Assembly (NCBI RefSeq): GCF_000340215.1
Contig: NW_006921539.1
Coordinates: 4,170,990 to 4,234,989 of the forward strand
Reading direction: 5' to 3'
DNA length: 64,000 nucleotides
Origin: Pseudocercospora fijiensis CIRAD86
Taxonomy: Eukaryota > Ascomycota > Dothideomycetes > Mycosphaerellales > Mycosphaerellaceae
Position numbers and translations under genes: made by a program. Below the pieces are notes generated by a model. It did no database searches and was not told the DNA's origin. It was given only the letters and a program-made list of their open reading frames with translations. Within the stretch, counting starts at the first letter, position 1, and the number at the start of each line of letters is the position of its first letter. Of the stretch, positions 25,601-37,600 are shown piece by piece.

Positions 25601-26900
25601 GATCGAAGTTACTAGGTAGCGGTAGTAGAGGATCGTCGGGAGGATTTCTAGATAGATTACTAGGAGGATTACTAGGCGGATTGCTAGGCGGATCGCCTAG
25701 CGCAAACCCGCCCCGACGTAAGCGGCTATACCTACGGGCATTTATATATACGTCTACCCTCTACTAGTAATCGTATTAACCTAGGTTCGGCTAGGGCAGA
25801 CTTAGCTTACGCGTAGCCGATAGCGGTAAAATCGCCTATTCTATTAGAAAGTCTAATACGACTTCGTTAAGATAGACTCCTCTCCGTCTAGCTAATTTGC
25901 GAAGATAATTACGACGCTAACGGTTTTACTATATAGCGATATTCGCCCTATCGATCTCCTTAGTTATCTATAAGGCGTCTACCGGGATACGATATTAGAA
26001 ACGACTACGCGGCTCGTTAGCCTACGGGTCGGCGAGGCCGTCGTTTATTAGAGGCAATTAGCCGCGACCGATGTCCTAGAATAGCGACGTCGATAGATCG
26101 GAAGGCCCGGTTAATAGTTCCTTAAGGGAAGTCTTAGGTAGAGGCCCTCTTAGCTTCTAAGGATTCTCGTCCGCCGGATATTATAGCTTAAGTAGCCTCT
26201 ATAAGAAAACCGATTTAAGCGAGCTATTAGGCGAACCGGGACGCTATTCTAGCGGTACGGTTGTTTCTACTATAGTAATAGGCGAAACCGTAGGCCGCGG
26301 TAGGACTTAAGGCGGTTAGGCTAGTAGGCGCTACTCTACTATAGATAGTAGATAGATCTCCGGGTAGAATTAACGGTAATAGCGTAAATCGCGTACTATT
26401 AGGAGCGCGGCTTTAAGCTCCTTAACCGATTTAGTTAGGATTCCTTTATCTACTACCTACTATCCTAGGAAGTTGTAACCGTTAAGGGCGTCTAGGTAGA
26501 GCTCCTCGATTTTAGCCTATAGAGGCGGCGGATTTCCTACGAGCGGATAATAATATAGAACGTATAAGGCAAGTAAGTCGATTCGGCTATACTTTACCCT
26601 AAGCTAGGTCGCGAAGTTCTCGCTATAATCGACGTAGTTCTAAATATAGGAACAGATACGTAGGATATAGGGCTCTATATCCGGCAATCCGAGATTATAG
26701 TACTAGGGTAGCGGTTAAACCGCTAGCTTAGCTAATTTCGAGGCTTCTACCGGAGTTAGAAGCGAGTCCGAAAGAGCTACGGCAAGCGGGTAAACTATTA
26801 GTAAGAGGGTAGAGGCGAGATAGTCTCTAAACGGAGGACAACAATAGAGAACCGACTAAAGGTAGAGGAGCGTAGCTTATCGGGTAGGTCCTCCTAAGGA
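19700..26900 (-). pseudogene. Gag-Pol polyprotein of the chromovirus, RIP-inactivated
   Basis: Gag's Pro-Ser-Asn repeat (about 25640-25700), protease, RT, RNase H, integrase and chromodomain all share one minus-strand frame, so Gag-Pol was a single ORF. Landmarks: LDTGY, protease active site at 23792-23781; DIRALNKVT at the start of the RT fingers (about 22650); YIDD, RT catalytic site at 22379-22368; LYANIDSSKEFSYSAVLY, RNase H at about 21900-21840; integrase first Asp in TIDLVTALP (about 20774), second Asp mutated to Asn (ANRNPR, about 20580), and the Glu after TDG mutated to Lys (about 20490); chromodomain YEIEHFL...YLVK*KGYRSA at 19877-19790. The element made cDNA and inserted it, with the chromodomain probably guiding it to heterochromatin. 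Ends are approximate; no CCHC knuckle was identified. Confidence 0.88.
24466..24520. repeat. Short direct repeat in the gag-pol junction region
   Basis: GTAGGCGATTCTACTAA occurs twice about 28 bp apart. In the minus-strand frame it encodes a repeated Asn-Arg-Leu-Pro segment between Gag and protease. Confidence 0.7.
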
Positions 26901-27218
26901 AAGCGGCTGCCCCTAGACCTAGGTATAGTAGGCAATTGCTACTAAAGGTAGAAACTACTACTACTATCTCCTCGGGGTACTAATAGGATCGCTAATAAGG
27001 CGCTCGCGCGTTAGTAGGGTATAGTACGGAAGGGTAGTAAATCGAATAGGTACCGTCGTAACGGGTAGGAGTTAAATCGTAGTAATCGGCGGAAGATCGG
27101 TAGGACCTATAGCTAATCGCGTCGATTCTCGTCGTAGCCGTAATAACTAGGGTCGATTCGGATAGAGGACTAGTAGTTAGTATAGAAGCTAACTAAGTGT
27201 TAAGCGAAGCTACTAAGT

Positions 27219-27406
27219 TGCTAGGTATATAGTTATAGTACGAAGGTATCGTAACGGTTATATAGTATAAAAGTTAATATATTCTCTAAGGTACCGCGAG
27301 GTAAGCTATCTATATAATAGTCCTACTATTAGTAGTAATAGCGACCGTAGCGGTCGATAGTAACCGCTACCTACTATCATATATATAATAGTATTATATT
27401 ATAATA
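27219..27406 (-). repeat. 5' LTR of the retrotransposon (188 bp)
   Basis: Pairs with 13897-14084. This copy keeps the terminal TG (TGCTAGGTAT) that is mutated to TA in the other LTR, which fixes the true end of the repeat. Confidence 0.95.
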
Positions 27407-27411
27407 AAGAC
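27407..27411. other. Target-site duplication, right (AAGAC)
   Basis: Identical to 13892-13896; SNF2-A coding resumes in frame at 27412. Confidence 0.95.
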
Positions 27412-27530
27412 GATAAGACTAGTTATAGTACTAGCCTACGCCGTTAGCTTATACTAACCTCTAATAACCCTATTAGCTCGGTTATACTAAGGCGCCGCTT
27501 AGATACGAGTACTAAGCTTATTAACTTATT

Positions 27531-27630
27531 ATAAGTTTTCTAAAACTTTAGATATATACCTTTTTTAGCTACGATTTAGGTATATACCTAAAGTTTCTAT
27601 ATTTTAGATATTACTAACCTTTTATTATAG
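27531..27630 (+). other. SNF2-A intron 3, donor mutated GT to AT, type-A palindrome
   Basis: The frame requires a phase-2 junction here. The donor now reads ATAAGT after T, that is GTAAGT with a TpG-to-TpA change. Branch TTACTAAC and acceptor TTATAG (27630) are intact. A type-A palindrome occupies 27542-27596. The same mutated donor occurs in intron 3 of SNF2-B and SNF2-C. Confidence 0.8.
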
Positions 27631-28739
27631 GACTAATAGGTCTATCGACCCTTTTACGTACCTTTATATATCCCTTAAGGGCGACCTCTAGATACTACTG
27701 CCCTCGGATCGATTTAGCTACTTTAACTTCGTCTACCGCGTATCCCCGAAGTATTATACTTTCCTAGAGATCGTCCGAAATATCGTACTTATCGAGTTAC
27801 TAAAGCTCGTAGTCTAGGCCTACGAACCTATCTCGCTCCTAATTGTCGAGGCTATTTACGGCCTACTCTAGATCCTATATATTGTAATCCGCGCTAGTAT
27901 TAGCAATCGTAGCCGCGTCCTAGCCGAGCGCGCCTTCCTAAACGACTCTAGCGTTTATATTATAATTATCTCTTTGCGTATAGGAGCCGAGTCCGCTAAC
28001 TACTAGAAGGCAGCTTTCTTTATAGTTATACTCGACGCCGTTTCGTTCTATATTAAGTACTAAGCTAGCGGTCGACTTTACCGTATAGACTAAGAATACA
28101 ATATAATAGTCTATATCTTAAATATCGACGAAACTATCGATTAGGCCTTATAGTATAAGTACGAAGTACAGTTCCTTAAGTAGATTCGCTCTACCTATAC
28201 CCTTAGCCCGGAAGATATAGAGGTTATTATACGAGACTACCTATTCTAAAACAACTATACTAAATAACGCGAAAACGACGTAGCGGAGGAGCCGACCGGC
28301 CTCGTTCGAGAGTCTATCGAGACGCGTATCTATACGGTTATAGCCGACGCCCTACTATATACTATATATAGCGTACGCTCCTCTTGTACTAACCCCGTAT
28401 AGGCTAACATTATAGATCCTACTAGAAAGAATACGTTACCGAACGAGACGCTATTCCGTTTAGTATATAGCGGTACGGTTACTCGTAAGGTTATCGGATA
28501 GATCTAGGATAGGAAGAGAGAAGGCGACGACTAGCTTATTAATAAGGACCTGCCTCCCGATTAAGTAGATAAGCTCGAGGTTAAGCTAGTCGCTAAGTAC
28601 GTCGAGGACCGCTAGTACCTCTAGCGTAAGACTAGGCTACTAACTGTCTAATAAGATAAGGTTAATAATATCGTATAGTATTACGCCGACTAGCTTATAT
28701 ACGGAGATGCCGCAAGGCTAGCGCACTTAAGTAGAACCG

Positions 28740-28848
28740 GTATATTCTCCTATTTAAACTTTAGATATATACCTATTATTATATACTTTAGGTATATACC
28801 TAAAGTTTCTTCTAAATATTTCTAAGTTAATACTAATAACGATTATAG
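28740..28848 (+). other. SNF2-A intron 4 with type-A palindrome
   Basis: Donor GTATAT at 28740, branch-like TACTAATAAC, acceptor ATTATAG ending 28848 (109 bp). Phase 1, confirmed by both exon frames and shared with SNF2-B and SNF2-C. The paired palindrome lies at 28756-28809. Confidence 0.8.
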
Positions 28849-29231
28849 ATATCGTATCCTAGTTCTATAACTAGGTCGACTCGCTATCTAACTATATTAT
28901 TAACGGCCTCGCCTACGTTATAGAGAAGGAGGGTATAGTAGTCCCTCTATAGCTCCGATAAGATAGACCTCTATTCTCCCTAATATAAACTACCCCTTCC
29001 CTAGAAGAGGACGAAGAGTAGCCCTCTTAGAAGCCTAACCTATTATCCCTCGGCGAGGAGGTTAAGAATAGCATTATTAATAGTAAGTAGTACGAATTAG
29101 TTACTATAGTAAACTAGAACCTAAACGCTATAAAGCCTAGATCCTAGAGCTAAACATTCTAGTATTACAATGTTCGAGTATATAGCGTAGGCGCGGCTGT
29201 ACGTCCTCTAAATACTAAACAGGGACATTAG

Positions 29232-29564
29232 AATGTTTGCACTAAAACGTTTGCTTTCTATTAGTAGACCTCGCCTACGGCCGTAGAATTCGCCCGTAGC
29301 CGTTTCTTCTCGTTGCCCCTAAGAGTCGGTTATATACCTACGTATTGTTTATATATAACTCCCTTTACGTCGCTCCTACGCAAAGTTTAGACAATCTACC
29401 TTCGCGTCCTAAGTCTCGCTAATCTATCCTAGCGTAAACATAGCTACTAGACAATCTATTCTTTTTATTAGCAGCTTGTTACTTTATACTATTACCTTAC
29501 TAATATAGCAGATTACTAGCCCCTTTATTATATATAAGTATAGGTTTCTTCTTTATAAGTATAA
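29232..29564. other. Intergenic, no gene seen
   Basis: Lies between SNF2-A and the next plus-strand frame. Pyrimidine-rich tracts and GTTATATACC/TTTATATATAAC stretches could be promoter sequence for the downstream gene. No type-A or type-B palindrome; this is the boundary between the type-A (left) and type-B (right) domains. Confidence 0.45.
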
Positions 29565-30761
29565 CGCGCGTCTAATAGAGATGTCTCGACCCGACTTAAT
29601 CTTATTACCCCCGCGTAGTGTAAAGATTTCCTCGTAGTATAGAAACTAACCGACGAGAACGTAATAGCTCTTAAAGTCCTACGCGGACCTAACGAACCTA
29701 GAACTACGAAGGCAGACATACTTAGGCGTATATTCGAATAGATCGGTAATTCTATCGAGAGTAACTCGGTTAGGGCGACTATACTCTAGCGGTACGCTCT
29801 ATAGTACAAGATCTAGGAGACTAGTACTAATCCTTTACTCTATATATCCTAAGCCTTCGTTCGAAGCCTCGACTAGTACGGCCTAATCTATTGCGCCGTC
29901 GTCCTCGGAATATCTATAGACGCCTCCCGCCGAGCAAGCAACCGTATTATCGAAGCCGCCTAGGGCGAAGATTAGTTTACTTAAGCCTTAGAGCTTGTCC
30001 GGCTTCCGTTTAGCGCTCTACTTTTAGTACCTAAACGCATTCTCGCCGACATTATAGCTACTACTCGGATTAGACTTAGTCTCGAAGAAGCCTATCGCTT
30101 CTAGATATAAGGTAAACAGAAGAGGCTCGCGGAAGCCTAGAATAGTCGCGTTAATAAGAGGAAGAGCGCTCTTTACGATTTTATTACCGGTAGTAATATT
30201 ACCGCTATAAGAGACGCTTACAAACCGAAACCTAGTAAGGAACGTACGATATAGGCCTACCTACCTAACATTCCTAAAGACTATATCGTTCTCTAAGGCT
30301 TTAAGACGGGGCGCAATTTACTAGCGCCGAAAAAACACCTATTACGCGCCTTACGCAAAAAACATCTAAGGAAACCTAGGGTTAAAGCGGGTAGTAACAC
30401 ACTAGTACTAGATTTATAGCTAGAAGACGATAGCGTAGAACCCGATATACCGGTATTAGACGACGAAGGAGGGAAAGGTACCTAGGACAATCCTCTTAAC
30501 GTAGACGGAGATACGGCTTCTAATTTTCTTAATATATACGATAGATTAGAGCTCCGTTTACAATGTCGCCGGCTTAGCCGTAGAGAAGGAATAGAAGCCT
30601 ACTATACCTACTACCGCAAATAGTAGATAGACTTTACCTATACTTTACTATCGAATATTAGAGAGCGTCTCGCTACGTTAGGCCGGCTACCGTATATATA
30701 AACTTTAATTACTCCGTTCCTACTACGTACCGTCCCTATACCTAATATATATAAATGCTAA
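29565..30761 (+). pseudogene. Unknown gene upstream of RecQ relic, RIP-inactivated
   Basis: One continuous frame of about 400 codons ends at TAA 30759-30761, inside the first type-B palindrome. Segments such as ENVIALKVLRGPNEPRTTK, KADILRRIF and KKHLLRALRKKHLRKPRVK are charged and protein-like, with a basic patch and then an acidic one (EDDSVEPDIPVLDDEGG). The ATG at 29581 is in another frame, so the start is unresolved. It could be an N-terminal exon of the RecQ gene downstream, joined across the palindrome-bearing gap, or a separate DNA-binding protein. No named domain recognised. Confidence 0.5.
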
Positions 30762-30820
30762 CTAGTTTGCTATATAGCAAAAGATCTACCCGTTTTCTAG
30801 CTAGCAAAGTAGTCTATATC
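30756..30820. repeat. Type-B paired palindrome
   Basis: Two halves, TTTGCTATATAGCAAA (from about 30765) and TTTTCTAGCTAGCAAAGT (from about 30793), are followed by AGTCTATA. It is preceded by TGCTAAC, matching the family end GTGCTAACTGTTTTGC. It is probably intronic or between genes. Confidence 0.75.
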
Positions 30821-31249
30821 TTATACCTTTTACTTAATCTTACGACCGCCTCGCTTAGAAGCCTATAACCTATACGTATATAGCTCCCTACTATCCCGAG
30901 GCGGATTAGCTCGTAGCTATATACTATCTATTCTAACCGCCTGCCCGGATTTCTAACTAGTTTATACCTACGCTATACTAAGTTATATTCTATACGACCT
31001 TCGCCTTATTATCTTCCTATATACTATTTATAGTAGATACGGCCTATATAGAGATGCTATTAAGGTTTAGGTTAGACAATCCGCGCCTTAACTACTTTAG
31101 TCTATAAAGGAGGCGATAGATATACGTCTGTTAACGCGCTCTCGCGATTAATATATTATTACAATCGAGATTATTAGGGTTATAAGAACTACTCCTAATA
31201 CCTAGGGACCTACATACCGGAAAGACACCGTTTCGAGGATTACTTCTAT

Positions 31250-34200
31250 TATCTTCCTTAATATCGCATTATTAAGTACGTAACTTACCGATACGCCGTA
31301 CCCTCTTACTATTTTTACGCTTACCTTAGCCGCTAATACCGATATACTATTCCTATTGCTATTCGTCGCCTTCTTATCGAAGAATTTAAGCCGTTCCCCG
31401 ATGTTGCTATAATACCCGACTAGGTAATTTGGCCCTAGCTAACCGATAATTAAGCCCTAGAGTTCCCGCTCTACTTCGATTGTTTCTAATATACTACCGT
31501 CGACGAATAGGGCGAACAATATATAGCTATCTTTTACTCGCGTACCTCGATATAAGAGTATTATAAAACGCGATATAAGTAGACTAATACCTAGACTCGG
31601 GGCGGTAGTAGAAAAGCCCGCCTATAAGAGATACCTAATCGCCTATAGGAAAGCAATATCTACGTATAGCAATTCTTCTACCCTAAAGCTAGATACGAAC
31701 CTAAATAGAATCGCCTATTCTAGGTCTGTCGTCGCGCTCGTATAGTGCCTATTCCCTCCTTATCGTATAACGACTAGTTTGCGTCTGCCCTAATTAAAGC
31801 CTAGGCCGATATCCGGAAGAAACTAGACAAGAATCGAAATGTCGTTTACGATAGCTTAGCCTACGTATCTGCCCTCCCCCCCTAGATTTAGTAACTCTTT
31901 ATCGACCTTTACGTCGTCTTACTCTATAAAGACGAAATATAGGCCGCTATCCGCCTCTCTAAAGAAGATAATAAGCCCTATACCGTAGAAGTTATCGCTA
32001 TCGCTCGCCGAGCGTTCTTTTATACGATAAGGCATTATAGCGAAAGTAGCTCCTATTTTAACCTTACTAATTCCCGCAAGTAAGCCCTCGCTAACTTTTA
32101 TAATATAATATAGAAGTCCGACTATTATAAACATTTTCGCTTTCGGCGCTATAAGACCCGCTCGAGCGAACTTAAATACGCCGACGCTATACTATACGCG
32201 CTAGTATATTTTATTCGTTATATCTCCCCTAAAGTTCTATTTTTCCCTTCTATAATATCGCCTACCGATAAACTTAACGACAACGTCGACGCCGAAGTCG
32301 CTAGTTAAGTAAGCGATAAAGTCGATAAAAAAGTCGACTATAGCCCCGCCTAAGTAACGCCGACTAACGAATAGCGCGAACTCTAGAATAAACTTAGCGA
32401 CCGCGTCCGAAGCAGTATTATCGAGACGGAAGAACTAGAACTATATCCTCTTATTTCCTAGTTATTACTCTCTCTATTCTAGTACCTAATTAGTAGTCGT
32501 CGGTTCTACTCCCTACTTCTTAGCTACCTCGCCCTTTATATAGTACAACTATATTTAGGCGTATAGCAGAAGCCGAACGACTTTAATTACTATCTCTCCG
32601 CTATTATTTAGATAGGGCAACTCCTCGTATTTAACTACTCCCGGCGTTATAACTAGGGCTTCGACTGCGACGACGAAGTTTTAGAGGCTATTAAGTATAA
32701 GATAGAGTTACTCTTTACGCGAGAGACTACTATCCGAGAAATTGTCCGCTAGCGTAGTACTCTCTTCGCCTTTACTAGTAACTATATATCGACTAATTAG
32801 GCTATCTAGGCCGCCGATAGTAAATCTATTTAATTTAGGGACGTTGTACTACGAGTTATAGACCTAACTACCCTACTCGAGCATTGCTATCGATAGGCGT
32901 ATAAGATCCTACGGCGCGACCTCCTTTTCGGACTCCTATATAACTCTATCCCCCTTACCGACCTTTATAACTACTTCGAAGAAACTACCGTCTACTTTAG
33001 CTTCCTCTAAGATAAGCGTAATACTACTATCGTTAACCTAGCTCGGACGTTCGTTATTAACGCTATCGCTAGTAATCCGGCTCTATTATATTTATACTTA
33101 GAGGCCGGTTTAGATGCACTCTGCCTTAGCTCGGTAGTCGGCGTATATAAGCATTGCGTCTAAGAGTTCCTTTAGCTACTTAGCGTCCTTATATTTATTA
33201 GTAGCGGTTAGCCCGCCCGCGAACCCGAATTCTTCTCGGCGATATAGCGTAATACTTAGTCGGTCCGCTCTATTACTATCCGAGATAGATGCGTTATAAT
33301 TTACCTAACCTATACTAAGCTCCGCTAGAAGCTAAATAATAAACAAAACGTCCGCTTCCTATTTAAGCTCGGCCGCCTACTTATCGATTACCTTATATAT
33401 ATTTAACTATTTCGCGAGCTCTACTAGCATTAATCTAACCCTAGGTAGGTACTTAGTCCTTTCCTCTAGTCTAAGGACAACCTCGTCTAGTCGGATAATA
33501 CTATAACCCGATACCTTCGTCGATAGACCGTAGCCGCTAGCCTACCTGCCTTCGGTATTAGCGAGTAGCATTACTTCTCCGTCGCTATCGTTAAGAAATT
33601 CTTTAGTAAGTTCGTAGGCTTCGATTAATTAGACGCGGACGACGAAGACGACGAGGTCGACGATATAGAGGTAGCTATAGCTAGGTAGCGTAACTATAGT
33701 CTCTATACCGCTAATATTTTATATACTAACGCTAATCTATTCGCCGCGTCGTCTAACTTATAGGATAGCTTAATCTAAAGCGGGTACCGCGCGTCTCGTA
33801 TCTAGTCGAACTTCCTCTAGCTTTCTACTACTATTACTCGCTACTAGGGGACCTAGCCGTCGCTAGGTAGCTCTATTAGCAACCTCTTAGCACTCGAGAA
33901 TAGTAGTCTCGCCCCCGTCTTTACCCTCGATAAAGCCCTATAGTACGCGCACGAAATTATATAAAACCTACGGCTATAGTAGAAGAGCGAGAGTTAAGCG
34001 ACCGCTATATAATAGATCCTCTCCCTCGAGGCCCGACTACTTGTCGTCCTCGGTACTAGCGCTAGTAAGAGTCTCCTCTTTATAGTTCCTTACTATATAA
34101 AAGGTACGCGGACTACTATACTTATCCTTCCTCTAGTTACTCTATAAGTTAATATACTTATCCGACTTAAAGCCGCTAAAGTGTCCTATATAGTATAGCA

Positions 34201-35760
34201 ACTAGGAATAGAGCGCCCCGCTTCCCTTGTCCTAGTTAGCGCTAAGGCCGCCTACTCTATCTAATTTATTATATATATACGGCGTCTCGGGGTCTAGAAC
34301 TAGCTCGATCGTATCTTCGTCGACGAGTGCTATTTAACCGTAACCGCGTTACTATACCGCTCTATCTTTCGCTAATTTAGCTATCTCGGGTCGATTAGTA
34401 CCTAGGTCGTCTACCTAACCGCTACTCTACTACTATTAATAGAACCTAAATTCCTATAGCGTAACGTTATCGCCTAGCCTATAATAGTACGGTAGAGTAC
34501 TAATCGCGCTAATATTATATATCGTGTTTCCTTATACTAGTAGGCATAGTTACTACTTATAGCCGTACGACTTATTAGGAAGCAACCTAGGGCGAGTATA
34601 TTCGTACCTAGCGATCGCGTCCTAGTATTCGTATATAGTCTCGACTACGCCGAGTAGCTAGCGAGGGAAATTAATTGCCTATACTTTACCGCCGCTAGTA
34701 GAACTACTAGCGAGAAAGAATAGCTACTCGACGCCTAGCTTAATAGTACTAACAATCTATTTCTTATCGCTACTTCTATACTCGGCGAAGGATTCGACGT
34801 ACTACGTATTTAGGTTGTTGTCTACGTCGGCCTCCTACTCTTACTAATATTATTCGTATAATAGTCCGGTCGCGCTAGGCGAGATAGAAAGCTAGTACTA
34901 TCTTACCTCCTACTACTAACCGAACTAACTATACTAGTAACGGTCGACTAGAGTAAGCTTAGCTTCGATTAATACCCTTACGTAGATAACGTTAGCTATA
35001 TATAGTAGCGCGAGAGGCAAGCTATATAGCAATATGCTCGCGTAGGTAAATGTTTGCGTCTAATTATATCTAATTACCTCGATAGTCCCTAATTCCGCTT
35101 AACGTATATATCTAATCTAGACGATAGTAACGAGCTCTACTAACGATATATACACCGACTAGTATTGCCTCTAACCTAGCCCGAAACGCTATAGGCTTAG
35201 GCGATCTGTCGGCAGACCGCCTATTTCTAGCGTATCTAGCAAAACGAAGCTAGTAGTATAATACAGTTCGACCGCAACCTCGCCGTTATCTAATAACTAT
35301 ATACTATCTGCCGCTTCGTTAATCCCCGCCTCCCTATATATAAATTCTCTTAATACCTACGCGCTAACTTCGTAGTTGCGAAGAAGAGGCAAGCGCTCTA
35401 GACTAAGCCGATCGAGAGGTACTATACCTACTTCTACTACTATTTCCCTTTTACTATATACTAGGAATATAGCAAGCAAATACGGAGTTGTTAACGGCTA
35501 GACATTATATAGCTAGTCGCTATCGGCGTGTTCTAGTCGCTATAGATAGGTCCTACTTAGATCCGGGATAAATTCTAGTACTAATTTAAAACGCTAGAGG
35601 AATACCTCTAGTAAATAACTTAGAGCACTATATAGGATAGAGAAAAGGCTATCTAAGGTGTTCGTCTCTATACTATCGCTATCGAGCACGTTCTAGCTAG
35701 GAACGTTAAACTAGATCCGGTACCTACTAACAACTATATAGAGTAGGAATTCTAGACGCT
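31250..35760 (+). pseudogene. RecQ-family helicase, telomere-linked-helicase (TLH) type, RIP-inactivated
   Basis: A single frame of about 1500 codons. The N-terminal part has YRYTIPIAIRRLLIEEF, then RTSI*EYYKTRYK and TRGGSRKAR, matching the zinc-finger-like OrsD/DUF3505 region found in fungal TLH proteins (HCxxxHxW...RGG). The middle part PAREPEFFSAI...NT with YLTYTKLR is also TLH-like. The helicase core: motif I GTSASKS at 34052-34072 (from GTGAGKS), motif II DECY at 34322-34333 (from DECH), LTATL (motif III), and motif VI *SGRARRDRK at 34862-34891 (from QSGRAGRDGK). RecQ enzymes unwind DNA 3'-5' with ATP; TLH copies are characteristic of fungal subtelomeres. Stops at Gln/Trp positions make it dead. 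A type-B palindrome pair lies at its 3' end. Confidence 0.85.
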
Positions 35761-35761
35761 A

Positions 35762-35840
35762 ACTATTTCGCCGGCCGGAAAAAAAAAACAATAATATACC
35801 GGTCGTGCTATTTACTTTTCCGTCTAGCGAAATAGTCGGT
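35762..35840. repeat. Type-B paired palindrome at 3' end of RecQ relic
   Basis: GCTAACTATTTCGCCGGC at the left and TAGCGAAATAGTCGG at the right are inverted; a run of ten A sits inside. It may be an intron of the RecQ gene or a 3' insertion. Confidence 0.75.
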
Positions 35841-36680
35841 ACGTAGCTATATTATCGCTATATTAACTTAGCAGTTAGGTAGGAGTAATAGTCTCTAATC
35901 TACTAACGACATTATTATACTAGTATCCTTATTAAATTAATAACGCTATAGCGTCGCTACGCTCGTACGCTATAGTATAAGATGTCTACTAACGTTAGAA
36001 GTAGAGTATGCAACTAAATAGTTATAGCTAGCATTTACCTATATCGCTAGACCGTTTAAGTTAAATACGGATAGAGCGTAGTTAGTCGAGATCTAAAATA
36101 TAAACTATCTATAAACCGAACTACTATTACTCGATATATTCTACTCTCTCTATTCTTACTCTAACTACCTCCTCGTCGCCTTTCGCTTACGTCGTATATT
36201 AACCTACCGACGACAATATACTAATAGTATCGTCGCCCTTCGTCGGAGTATTTCTGCCTATAGACTTGTTATCTCTACTACTATCTCTACGATCTGTTCC
36301 TCTAGTACCTCTATACTTAGCTGCTCTTTATTTATTATTCGCCTATATACTACCTAGCCGGCCGATAAATCTTCCTCTACGCTCCTCCTCCCGCTTACCC
36401 TCTATTTATCGTAGCCTTCGCCTAGTCCGTCTATTCCTCCTCCGTTAACCTCTATTATACCCTTACTTAATCTACCTATTACTCTCTCGTTAACTTCTAT
36501 TATACCCTTACCTACTATTATATTACTACCTACTAGTGCACTATCTACCTAATCGCTAGGCCTATTAACCCGCGCCTACGTCGCTAACTTATCTAGTCGC
36601 TATTCCCCTATTTCTATCCTATAATAGTATATTTCCTATATAAATAAAAACGCTATATATTCTACGTAATGTAACTATTT
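35841..36680. other. No gene assigned
   Basis: Pyrimidine-rich with many CTA and CCT runs. Frames that stay open here (for example near 36266-36448) are Leu/Arg/Ser-rich and look like by-products of composition. No palindrome or repeat unit was identified. Confidence 0.4.
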
Positions 36681-36689
36681 CTCCTCCGC

Positions 36690-37600
36690 CGAGAAGCTCG
36701 CCTAGTTATACTATAGAAGTAGTAGCGGTCGCTCGTATAACTATCGTCGTATTAATATTCTATCGCAATACTCGGCTATATTACTAGTCGCTAGCGCCGG
36801 CTCGGCATAACTCGCTAACATTTAGTAGTCGGCTATCTCGGTAGTCTTACTCGTATCTACGCGACGGCTAGCTATAGAGAGAAGTTTCGAAATAGCGACG
36901 TACTCGAGCAGTTTAGTAGGCGAAATCGGATAAAGGTAGGATACGGACAACCTCTAGAACCGACGTCCTCTTATATCTTTCCTCGCTATATATATTAGAC
37001 TACCTACCGTATCGCTACTTTGTCTATTATTATAGCCGATCCTACCTTACGTCCTACTAGAACCGTACGCAAACTCGATTAAATTTTACCGTACCGCTCG
37101 TACCTACGCGTCCGCCTCTACTTATCGTATACTATTTCTTTTATAATATGCTATTCGCCTACGTACTCTCTCTAGTATACTCGAATAGCGCGGTTATACC
37201 GTACCGCATTTCGATCTAGGCGTCGCATTTGAAATCCGCGTATATAAGTTAGGTTTAATTTAATGTCTCCTCGTACGTCGTCGTATATTATCTATCGTAA
37301 TCTCTTATGTTCCCTCTAGCCCTTGCTATTACTTAGGGGTCGAGCGCTAATACTATAGCTCTCTCGCCTCGCATTTATACGTACTATTAACGGTAGCTAA
37401 TAAAGTGCTACTTACCCGGGTTATTTCTTACTACCGGTATCTGCTTTATACCTATTATCCTAGCGAGTACGCTAATACCCCGACCGATCGACGTACTAGC
37501 TTAGTTTCTATACTATCGTACTAACTATAGGCCTCCTCTAGTAGTTAGGTTAGATCTCGCTAGTAGAGGATATACTCGGTTAAGTCGGATTATACCCTAT
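36690..37600 (-). pseudogene. Possible minus-strand gene relic, frame uncertain
   Basis: Two minus-strand frames stay largely open, one reading segments such as LLEYVAISKLLSIASRRVD and the other GITALFEYTRES. Stops in both are of the Gln/Trp type. I cannot decide which frame was used and recognise no domain. It lies upstream of no clear partner and may belong with the minus-strand relic at 38.9-40.3 kb. Confidence 0.3.

Larger units (their letters stand above)
13897..27406 (-). mobile_element. Ty3/gypsy chromovirus-type LTR retrotransposon, 13.5 kb, RIP-degraded
   Basis: Bounded by 188-bp LTRs and a 5-bp AAGAC duplication; inserted in exon 3 of SNF2-A. On the minus strand the order is 5' LTR (27406-27219), gag, protease, reverse transcriptase, RNase H, integrase, chromodomain, a long extra ORF, polypurine tract and 3' LTR (14084-13897). 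Integrase after RNase H defines Ty3/gypsy, and the chromodomain defines a chromovirus. The 13.5-kb length is large for the group and comes from the extra ORF. LTRs start TG (kept in the 27219 copy) and end TA, presumably from CA. A nested hAT MITE lies at 16519-16911. All frames are broken by stops, so it is dead. I could not identify a clear tRNA primer site next to the 5' LTR. Confidence 0.95.
27412..29231 (+). pseudogene. SNF2-family ATPase A, 3' part (end of exon 3, exons 4-5)
   Basis: Continues the frame broken at 13896: rest of exon 3 27412-27530, exon 4 27631-28739, exon 5 28849 to TAG 29229-29231. Exon 4 holds the SNF2 C-terminal helicase lobe: motif V-like ISLRIGAESAN at about 27975-28005 and motif VI GRLYRID*EYN at about 28070-28100, a mutated GRxHRIGQxxxV, followed by VYILNIDETID. 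GRAHRIGQ-type motif VI is diagnostic of SNF2 proteins. Exon phases (2 and 1) fit both flanking introns. Exon 5 is acidic and Gln/Ser-rich (LEEDEE) with no recognised domain. RIP stops occur throughout. The final stop could itself be a mutated codon. Confidence 0.85.

Noticed and set aside
13897..27406. Endogenous retrovirus with env
   Set aside because: ORF3 has no signal peptide, furin-like site or membrane segment that I can see; host and integrase/chromodomain order fit a fungal Ty3 chromovirus.
29528..29719. Minus-strand 63-codon frame
   Set aside because: Antisense to the frame running 29565-30761, which is much longer and more protein-like.
31919..32134. Minus-strand 71-codon frame
   Set aside because: Antisense to the RecQ frame.
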